Part shown: in pieces, positions 57,677 to 64,000 of the stretch
How positions within the stretch are numbered: position 1 is the stretch's first letter
Layout: every line of letters begins with the position of its first letter
Origin: Closterium sp. NIES-65
Lineage: Eukaryota > Streptophyta > Zygnematophyceae > Desmidiales > Closteriaceae
DNA: 64,000 nucleotides
Reading direction: 5' to 3'
Assembly: GCA_948144175.1 (NCBI GenBank)
Contig: CANXME010002307.1
Location: forward strand, 496,001 to 560,000
Program-made: the position numbers and the translations under genes
Notes under the pieces: model-generated
Told to the model about the DNA's origin: nothing
Database searches by the model: none
Seen by the model: only the letters and a program-made list of their open reading frames with translations

Positions 57677-57786
57677 ATGGTCCTTGTATTGATATAGCAG
57701 GAAAGTACAAGCATGCACGGTATAAGGGCCTAGGTAACCAACAAACAAAGCCAACCAGTCACACAACTACCACACCGTCACACACT

Positions 57787-58584
57787 CTAGAGCTCCAGCA
57801 AAGGCTCGACCACCGCAAAGCAGTCCCCAAGGTGCATCTCCTGCCCTATGCCTCCAACAGGTGGGTTCTCAGCTGCTGCAGCCTCCCCCAATTTGATCAA
57901 GAGTTTCACTGACTGAGCCCTCTGGAGGGCCACAGACCACCTCTGTCTGAATTGATGCAGAAACTTGGCGGCATAGAAGGATTTTGAGTCGGCGTTGAAG
58001 TGGCGCCGAGCCGCTGTGTCTGCCAGGAGCTTGAGGAAGACCGGGACCTCGGCACATGGGCAGCCGTAGGTGTCTACCGCCAGTGGGAAGAAGCCTATCG
58101 TCTCTGGGCGGTTGGCGTAATGTTTTATTTTCTTGTCCGCTTGCTCACGCGCCGCCCACCCCCTGCCCTTCTGTGCCTCAGGGTCCCTGGTGCTGATGGG
58201 GTCAGTGATGGTTACATCGCAGATGTAAACCGCCCCACTGCTTCTGTCGGTCATAGTGAAGTCGGCGGTTTGCTCCTCGATGGGGCAGTAGGCGGCCGAC
58301 TCTCTGTGCACTATAAACCCTGCGTCTTGCGCCATGCTGACGCAGGCATCCCTTAGCTCGTTGTGCGTGTTCGTGCGGTGCTTGCCTTTGCCGCAGCGGA
58401 GCAGGTGGTTCGGAAGGCGGGGGTCTGTGATAGCCGTGTGGTCAGCGCAGTCACAGTTTTCGGGGGTCGAAAACGGTAGGCCGAGTCGGAAACGAACCGC
58501 ATTTGCGAAGTGTACCGGCCCTATCCGCCTAGCAGGGGCAATGGGGATCGCGGTGAGCCAGTCGCCTGTGCCGTAGCCCGTCAT
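57787..58584 (-). CDS. C-terminal CCHC and restriction-like endonuclease domain of the LINE
   Basis: It starts MTGYGTGDWLTAIPIAP, the segment expected to follow RT in this family. The knuckle is CDCADHTAITDPRLPNHLLRC with Cys-x-Cys and His-x4-Cys. The endonuclease has ADFTM, CDVTI and KKIKHY, consistent with the acidic-acidic-Lys core of PD-(D/E)xK nucleases. In R2-type elements this enzyme nicks the target to prime cDNA synthesis. The ATG overlaps the stop of the RT frame (ATGA), so the part may be reached by reinitiation, by frameshifting, or be separated by a mutation. Confidence 0.8.
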   Translation of the reverse strand: MTGYGTGDWLTAIPIAPARRIGPVHFANAVRFRLGLPFSTPENCDCADHTAITDPRLPNHLLRCGKGKHRTNTHNELRDACVSMAQDAGFIVHRESAAYCPIEEQTADFTMTDRSSGAVYICDVTITDPISTRDPEAQKGRGWAAREQADKKIKHYANRPETIGFFPLAVDTYGCPCAEVPVFLKLLADTAARRHFNADSKSFYAAKFLHQFRQRWSVALQRAQSVKLLIKLGEAAAAENPPVGGIGQEMHLGDCFAVVEPLLEL

Positions 58585-61500
58585 TGAAACATCCTCTGTG
58601 TGTGCCCCGCAAGCGGATTCGGCTTCATGCGCCTCGTCGCCTGCACCTGCTTTGCGTATCTGCTTCCGTGGACCTTGAGTCCAAGCACGTGTTGGAGCCG
58701 GATGTCGGAACGTTTGAGCCGCTCCGTCTCGAGTATCTCCCGTGCATCCTGCGGCAGTGCCTCCTCACACTCCTTCAGCCATTCGTGTAGCGGTGTGCTG
58801 TCAGCCCGTGGCAGTAGCATATGATTCCGTGCCAGGGTGAGGGCGGTTTCTTCTTCCAGCGGTAAACACCCGAGGTACAATGCCGCCTGCGTAAAACTGG
58901 CTGCGAAACCATAGATCCCTTCGACTAGGGGGTCGGTGATGCCCAGCCCTCCCAAGGATGGCGGCAGTGATGCTTGCTCCCAGACCCGTGACTGTTCGGT
59001 TCGACACGTGGGAACACGGATATCGCAAGCTGTGAGGAGCGTGGCGAGCAGATCCCTACCCCACTGGCTCCATGTGTCACGAGGGAGAAGGTGCAGTGGG
59101 GTCGTCCTGGTGAGATATGCAACTCGTCGCGATATGCATCGCGTAAGTAGCAGCGCTGCGACCTGGGGGTCCGTTCGCTCGAGCAGGGGTAAGGGTTTCG
59201 CCATCTCGGCGAGCTGACCCGCCAGGAACCGAGCTGCGCCGCTGTCTGGCCCCACGAAGCTACCCAGTAGTTTCATGCCACCTTTAGAGAACGGCACTCC
59301 TGGCGGAAGGCAGGATGTGTCAATTGCGCAGGAGCTCCAGGCACTACACTTCTGTGGGTTGTGTTCGAGGCCCAGGCGCGCCAATTTTGTCGTGAAGCAT
59401 GTGAATGCAGCTACAGTGCGGTCTGTGTCACCCAGGAAGGTGACATCGTCAGCATATGCCAGGCACAGCACGTCCGGGTGTGCTTCGGCAGTTTCTCGGA
59501 GTGTAGCGTGTATCCCTGCTGCAAATAGAAGTGGCCCCAGTGGGTCTCCCTGGCGTACGCCGCGTTCGCTTGTCAGTGGTGCGCTGTTGAAATTGGAGTC
59601 CAGTAGTAGCTGCGACGGGTTACCGTATGTCAGTTGCACGAGCGGCAGCAGTGGCGAGAGGGTGGGCTCTTGTAACGCGTCGGCGATGGCGGAACGCGAA
59701 ATGCTGTTGAACGCGTTTGTAATGTCGGCTTGTAGTACCAGGCTGTCCGGGCGGGCATCCGAAAAAGCCCTGGCTGCGTGGATTACTGCCTCCGCCCCAC
59801 CTGGAACTGCTACCCCGTACTGTAGGGGTAAGAAAAATTCGCGGACCGGGTCTCCCATGATTAACAGGGCAGCCTTGGCTGCCAGCCTGGTTAGGCATTC
59901 GCCGATGGCGATAGGCCTAGCCCCTCCCCCCGGCTTGGCGAGGGCGATGAGTCGTGATGCCGTCAGCAGGTTCGCTACCGGGCCTGGCAATTTGCCTCCC
60001 AACACAGTGTTGACCAAGGCGTGGAGATGGGTGCTGACCATTCCGTTCGTGATCGCCGCATCGCGTAGGTGCTCGAACGTCATCCCTGAAGGTCCGGCAC
60101 CAACCCCATTCTCGCACCTCGCCAACATTTTAGCGAAGTCAGCGTGGGGGATTGACAATTTTGACCCCTGTGTTTCGGGCCACGTCACTGCCTCGTCTTC
60201 AGCACGTGGGTGCTTCTGTCGCAGCTCCTCCAATATTTCCGGACTGGGCGTGCAGACGGGCGTTGACTCGAGGGCCAACACGGCTCGGCGCAGACTCCCA
60301 CGTTTTGCTAGGCTCTCTGCGCGGCTGATGACACCAGTCGCATCTGGCTGATGTCTTGGCGGGGGCGGTGTGTTGACTGCGGTCAACGCGTCTTGGTACA
60401 GCTGATCCCATTCGCCACGCTGGAAGGCTCGGAGCCGACTCTTGACGCATGGCCAGTTCGGGCGTGCAGGCGAGGTTTGGCGAAGTGTTAGTCGCGGGAG
60501 AAACAACAGCAGTCGCCATCCCGTTTCCGAATCGGGGTTTCGTGATAGGTGGTGTAACGGTGTCAGTAGCGCTAGCGAAAACAGCTGGCACAGATTTGGC
60601 GGTAAACGCCGCGAAAGTGGGGGCTGACGACTATCGCATAGTCCTGCCAAGTCCCAGTTCGCGATGGCCGCGAACAGGTCTGTCCGCTTCGCTAGCTCAT
60701 CGGGTGAAAAGTAGCGGGGAATTGACGCCTGTAGGTGCAGTGCCGGACTGGCATTGGCGGCTCGATTTCTCCCATCGCGGCTCGCTCTCATTGGTGGGTT
60801 TGAGGTTGGATTCACACCCGTCCGATCGGCGTCGGATGGCGGCAAACCCATCTGTGACACTTGCACCACTGGCTGCTGCACTACCTCTTCCCTTCTCCTT
60901 GGTCCTTCTCTCGCCATGCCTTCCCCCTCCGTCTCCTCCTCCTCGCTCTCGGGGAGTGCTTCTTCCATATAAGTGGGGTCGTCCCGCTCGTCTTCTTCAT
61001 TATTTTTCTCCGCGTTACTTAAAGCCCTTCGTGCCGCCGCCTGATACCCGTTCTCCGGCCCTCCGCCTGTTCCGCTTACGGTTTGTCTTCTCGCCCCGCG
61101 GTTTTCCTGCTCCAGGGATGGTGGTTGCCGGTGCGCCTGAGCCGTCGCCAGAGCTCGTTGCCGCCTGGTCGGCTGTGGCCGCGACGCCTCCGGCGGAGGC
61201 CGGAAGGGCGACCACGGCGATGAAACCCCTTCTACCGCCGGCTCCGACCCTCGTGACAGCAGCCGCTGAAAAGCTTCCTCCCCACGCACCCGCGGATCCC
61301 GTTGCCCAGTCTGCAGCACATGACCCCCTGGTTCCCCTTGTCGCGCCGTCGACGTCTGCCCCTGTTGGGGTTGTTGCTGACCCCCCTGCGCCTGTCCCTG
61401 GCGCCCCTGTTGCGCTGAGCGCCTCTGTCCCTTGCTCGCCTGCGCATGCTTCTGCTTCGTCACCGAAGGCGGTGTCCGCCACCACTGGCGAGCCGGCTCC

Positions 61501-62510
61501 GTTGGTTGCGCCCGCGGCGTCGGGACCGCCCGCCCCTGCTGCGACGGCGGTAGTTCCTGCTGGCCAGCCGTCACGTCCTCCGTCGCCTGACCGTCGTTCG
61601 TCACGCCCGAATTCCCCTGCTCCCCATCAGGACCGCCGGTCCTCTCGTCGCCGCCGTGAGTCTCCGCGGCGGTTCCAGCGACACCCCCGCTGGCCTGCTC
61701 ACCCCGGGGGTCAGGGGGAATGGGGAGGTCCCCGCGCCTATGGGGGGTTGCGCCCGCCTGTGACGATGGCGGATCTTCAGCGTGAAGTGTCGAGGGCGGT
61801 TCGGGAGGAGAGGGCGGCGCAGAGTCAGAGCAGTTCGCTGCGCGCCGCGCCCGTCCACGAGGCTCCCCGTCCGGCTGCGCTCCCCCCTGTTGCTGCGCCT
61901 CCCCCTCCGATTCAGTCGTCGCCTGCGCTTGCTCCCGCCGCGTCGGCGCCCGTTCCTGGTTCTCGTCTGCAACTGCCGCCGCTTCCACCCCTTGCTGGCG
62001 TGGAGTTTGTGGCCGCGGGCGGAGGCTCGCTATCGGCTCCGTTTGCTCTCCTCGCCGGCGCTGATGAGCCGCTTCAGTTCCTGGCGGAGGCACTGCAGCC
62101 TCCGCAGACCCGTGTTCCCGAGGCGACTCTTGGACAGCTGCACCGCCTCGCTGACAGCCTCCATGCTCTGCTGCTGATTCAGGTGCTGGCTCATTCGTCG
62201 CTTCCGGTGATTCCTCCTGAGACCTTCCTTTCTCGCCAGCGTGACCCTTGCTTGGACGCGGCAGACCAGCTCGTAGTGCTGCTGGCGCCCGTGCTGGCTG
62301 CGCCCGCGGAGGGAGGCGCTGCTGCTGCGGGACAGCTCGACGAAGCTGTCCGGGGCCTGAGGCGGCACTTGCGCGCTGGATCTGGAGCCGCGGCGATCGG
62401 CGCAAGCACGCTTGTGGTCCGGGAGCTGTGGCGCTCCCTGACGGGCGTTCTTCACGCCCTTGGAGCTCACCGCATGTAGATGCGGGCTCCGCTTCTACTT
62501 GTGTCGCCAT
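58581..62510 (-). CDS. LINE polyprotein: low-complexity N-terminus and reverse transcriptase
   Basis: The ATG at 62510 (GCAATGG) opens 1,309 codons. About the first 570 residues are rich in Gln, Arg, Pro, Glu and Ala without a known domain; an acidic patch (PESEEEETEGEG) lies near 60970. From about residue 600 the sequence becomes ordinary: RYFSPDELAKRTDLF (about 60710) and an RT lead-in with GAGPSGMTFEHL and LAKPGGGARPIAIGE. RT motif A is QADITNAFNSISR (about 59735), motif B GVRQGDPLGPLLFA, motif C CLAYADDVTFLGD (about 59460), then LEHNPQKC and MKLLGSFVG. The thumb follows and the frame ends HTQRMFQ at 58581. It copies element RNA at the target site. An antisense 676-codon frame covers the N-terminal part. 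Confidence 0.85.
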   Translation of the reverse strand: MATQVEAEPASTCGELQGREERPSGSATAPGPQACLRRSPRLQIQRASAASGPGQLRRAVPQQQRLPPRAQPARAPAALRAGLPRPSKGHAGEKGRSQEESPEATNEPAPESAAEHGGCQRGGAAVQESPREHGSAEAAVPPPGTEAAHQRRRGEQTEPIASLRPRPQTPRQQGVEAAAVADENQERAPTRREQAQATTESEGEAQQQGGAQPDGEPRGRARRAANCSDSAPPSPPEPPSTLHAEDPPSSQAGATPHRRGDLPIPPDPRGEQASGGVAGTAAETHGGDERTGGPDGEQGNSGVTNDGQATEDVTAGQQELPPSQQGRAVPTPRAQPTEPARQWWRTPPSVTKQKHAQASKGQRRSAQQGRQGQAQGGQQQPQQGQTSTARQGEPGGHVLQTGQRDPRVRGEEAFQRLLSRGSEPAVEGVSSPWSPFRPPPEASRPQPTRRQRALATAQAHRQPPSLEQENRGARRQTVSGTGGGPENGYQAAARRALSNAEKNNEEDERDDPTYMEEALPESEEEETEGEGMAREGPRRREEVVQQPVVQVSQMGLPPSDADRTGVNPTSNPPMRASRDGRNRAANASPALHLQASIPRYFSPDELAKRTDLFAAIANWDLAGLCDSRQPPLSRRLPPNLCQLFSLALLTPLHHLSRNPDSETGWRLLLFLPRLTLRQTSPARPNWPCVKSRLRAFQRGEWDQLYQDALTAVNTPPPPRHQPDATGVISRAESLAKRGSLRRAVLALESTPVCTPSPEILEELRQKHPRAEDEAVTWPETQGSKLSIPHADFAKMLARCENGVGAGPSGMTFEHLRDAAITNGMVSTHLHALVNTVLGGKLPGPVANLLTASRLIALAKPGGGARPIAIGECLTRLAAKAALLIMGDPVREFFLPLQYGVAVPGGAEAVIHAARAFSDARPDSLVLQADITNAFNSISRSAIADALQEPTLSPLLPLVQLTYGNPSQLLLDSNFNSAPLTSERGVRQGDPLGPLLFAAGIHATLRETAEAHPDVLCLAYADDVTFLGDTDRTVAAFTCFTTKLARLGLEHNPQKCSAWSSCAIDTSCLPPGVPFSKGGMKLLGSFVGPDSGAARFLAGQLAEMAKPLPLLERTDPQVAALLLTRCISRRVAYLTRTTPLHLLPRDTWSQWGRDLLATLLTACDIRVPTCRTEQSRVWEQASLPPSLGGLGITDPLVEGIYGFAASFTQAALYLGCLPLEEETALTLARNHMLLPRADSTPLHEWLKECEEALPQDAREILETERLKRSDIRLQHVLGLKVHGSRYAKQVQATRRMKPNPLAGHTQRMFQ

Positions 62511-62598
62511 TGCTGCTTAGGATGTTGTTGATGCCGCCATTGTTTGTATGCCGTTTGCTTAACCTCGGTTGTGTTCGTGTTCCTTGCCGTCCCCTCAC

Positions 62599-62650
62599 GC
62601 GCGGCCGAAGGCCGCGCTGTCGAGCGTCGGCCGCCGAAGGCGGCCGACGC
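62599..62650 (-). promoter_or_regulatory. Two adjacent GC hairpins in the LINE leader
   Basis: GCGCGGCC-GAA-GGCCGCGC (62599-62617) and GCGTCGGCCGCC-GAA-GGCGGCCGACGC (62624-62650) are perfect stems, each closed by C-G around the loop GAA. On the minus strand the loops read TTC. Confidence 0.85.
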
Positions 62651-62716
62651 GAGCCGCTGGGTTAGAAGGAATGAACCCACGAAATGAATAATGAGACAAG
62701 CACCAGGCCCACGGCC

Positions 62717-62723
62717 TTATATA
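62717..62723 (-). promoter_or_regulatory. TATA-like box in the LINE leader
   Basis: The minus strand reads CCGCTATATAAGGCCG. It lies about 55 bp inside the element from the (GA)n border and 210 bp upstream of the ATG. Function is inferred from sequence alone. Confidence 0.5.
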
Positions 62724-62776
62724 GCGGAGCTAGGGGCGGCTGAGAGGCTGAGAGGCTAAGGGACTAGGGGTCTATG

Positions 62777-63026
<250 letters not shown>

Positions 63027-63048
63027 TTTTTTTTTTTTTTTTTTTTTT
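63027..63048 (-). terminator. Genomic poly(A) tract and polyadenylation signal (minus strand)
   Basis: A run of 22 A on the minus strand follows an AATAAA signal (63069-63064) by 15 bases. This is the layout of a reverse-transcribed polyadenylated RNA end. Confidence 0.8.
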
Positions 63049-63248
63049 CAATAACAACAATCTTTTATTAATCCACACAAAGGCATACAAGCCAAGCCTA
63101 CACCATAACCAGCCCCTACGGCTGCCATCTTTCCCTGGCCCCCATGGCCTATCCTACTCCCCAAGGCTCCTAACCAGCCTACGCACCACCGGTGCATCCA
63201 CCTACGCCCCCCGGCATAGTGGCAAGGGGCGCCGCCCCATGGGTCCTC

Positions 63249-64000
63249 TCACACCACGGGTGCGGGACCTTGTGCGCCACGCCCTCCCATAGGGCAATTA
63301 TTTGCCATATGGCCGGGCTGGCCGCAACGGAAACACACCCCCTTGAAGCGGGGCTCGTGGCAGCCCGCGGGTGGCATGCCTTTGCTTTCCGGTTCACCGT
63401 CTCGAGGGGGAAGGCGGCCTCCGCAGACAAAGCCGGTACGTGCACGCTTGAGGGCCGCCACGTCGGCTACCGCGAGCTTGTAAGAGCGGGATGTGAGCAC
63501 GCTCTTGGCTTGGTACAGCTGGAACCGATCCGCCGCTTCGAAACCGGCCTCATCCGCCACCAAGAGCACCTCGAAGCGTTTGTTGATCAACGTGTCGATT
63601 TGCTCCACGTTGGAGAGCGCGCCGTCGACGTCGCCGTTTTGGAGCTTGAACTCGACGTGCCTCAGGTGAGCTTGAATTGCAGAGAACACCTCCACCTGGT
63701 CACGCACTCCCTTGCGCATGAAGGTAGTAGCTGCGGGTGAAGGGTTGAGGGGGGGAAGGGGAGGTGCGGGTGCGAGAATGCGACGACGGGCAAGGTTGTC
63801 GGGGGCCTCACCGTCTTCATTTTCTGAGTCGTCGCTGTCGTCGGGGATACGGGCTTGGGTTGGTGTCGGAGCTGGGGTGGGAGCAGGAGCAGCGTTGTTG
63901 GTGCGAGCGATTTTGGTGGAGCGGGGAGCCGCGACAGGTTCCTTCTGCTTTTCGATTTTAGCTGACGCAGAAACTTCTTCAGCTGATGTAGCTGCAGACG
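63249..64000 (-). CDS. Gag-like ORF with CCHC zinc knuckle, 5' end outside window
   Basis: The frame is open on the minus strand from the right edge (64000) to a stop at 63249, about 250 codons. The N-terminal half visible here is Pro/Ala-rich with an acidic IPDDSDDSENEDGEAPD stretch. It is followed by a helical-looking region (VRDQVEVFSAIQAHLRHVEF...VEQIDTLINKRFEVLLVADEAGFEAADRF). Near the C-terminus a canonical CX2CX4HX4C knuckle, CFRCGQPGHMANNC, is present. This fits gag/ORF1 of a retrotransposon, or a host gene derived from one. The 3' untranslated region (63049-63248) ends in AATAAA and poly(A), so the sequence was retroposed or is the 3' end of a poly(A)-tailed element; no RT follows the ORF. 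Confidence 0.75.
   Translation of the reverse strand, partial: SAATSAEEVSASAKIEKQKEPVAAPRSTKIARTNNAAPAPTPAPTPTQARIPDDSDDSENEDGEAPDNLARRRILAPAPPLPPLNPSPAATTFMRKGVRDQVEVFSAIQAHLRHVEFKLQNGDVDGALSNVEQIDTLINKRFEVLLVADEAGFEAADRFQLYQAKSVLTSRSYKLAVADVAALKRARTGFVCGGRLPPRDGEPESKGMPPAGCHEPRFKGVCFRCGQPGHMANNCPMGGRGAQGPAPVV

Noticed and set aside
56956..57912. Long Ser/Leu frame on the plus strand and Arg/Glu frame on the minus strand
   Set aside because: These are translations of the poly(T) run and (TC)n microsatellite.

Overview
The window looks like nuclear DNA of a GC-rich eukaryote in the green lineage, and it is almost entirely retrotransposons. Three superfamilies are present: many Ty1/copia LTR elements, one DIRS-like tyrosine-recombinase element, and one non-LTR element whose endonuclease domain lies C-terminal to its reverse transcriptase. 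Initiator-Met-type primer sites (TGGTATCAGAGC), AAACCCTA-type motifs, very high GC in coding parts and the presence of DIRS and RLE-type elements fit a streptophyte green alga (a zygnematophyte such as Closterium is my guess) better than a flowering plant. That is inference; no ribosomal or organellar marker is present.

Left block (1-18.9 kb): the 3' part of a copia element (1-4325) interrupted by a 1.58-kb non-autonomous LTR element with target duplication CTTGC; a decayed copia element (4481-10837) that has lost its RT core; a third copia element (about 10838-18378) with several stops and frameshifts, interrupted by a minus-strand 1.17-kb mini-element that keeps only an RNase H region (target duplication ATCAT); and a minus-strand orphan 5' LTR plus leader (18379-18865). 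Next is a lower-GC stretch (18.9-22.3 kb) with remains of an old copia gag of another lineage.

Central block (22,313-46,477): one nested tower. Outer copia element C (duplication CCTGC, LTRs about 10% different) was hit twice: by element D (22708-34522, duplication CACCG), which itself contains element E (from 27217), and by element F (35211-42046, duplication CCTAT, LTRs with one difference). E is the best preserved element: one frameshift in gag, then an uninterrupted 1,880-codon frame through protease, integrase, RT and RNase H. F is very young by its LTRs but lacks the RT catalytic core.

Right block (46.5-64 kb): a lower-GC intergenic stretch with a CCCCT satellite; one probable two-exon host gene (48896-53013, unknown function, basic AT-hook-like motif); a minus-strand DIRS-like element (53467-57037); a minus-strand RLE-type non-LTR retrotransposon (57676-62777) lying between two long (TC/GA)n tracts; and, running off the right edge, a minus-strand gag-like gene with a CCHC knuckle, an AATAAA signal and a genomic poly(A) tract.

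The most notable structural signal is a pair of small hairpins with TTGT loops just upstream of the polypurine tract in the copia elements; in one element the first stem shows a compensated double change. Other points of interest are an atypical Cys/His module in gag and a QLREWY motif reused in gag and in the integrase-RT linker. All coordinates and identities were read by eye from the sequence; no database search was done.
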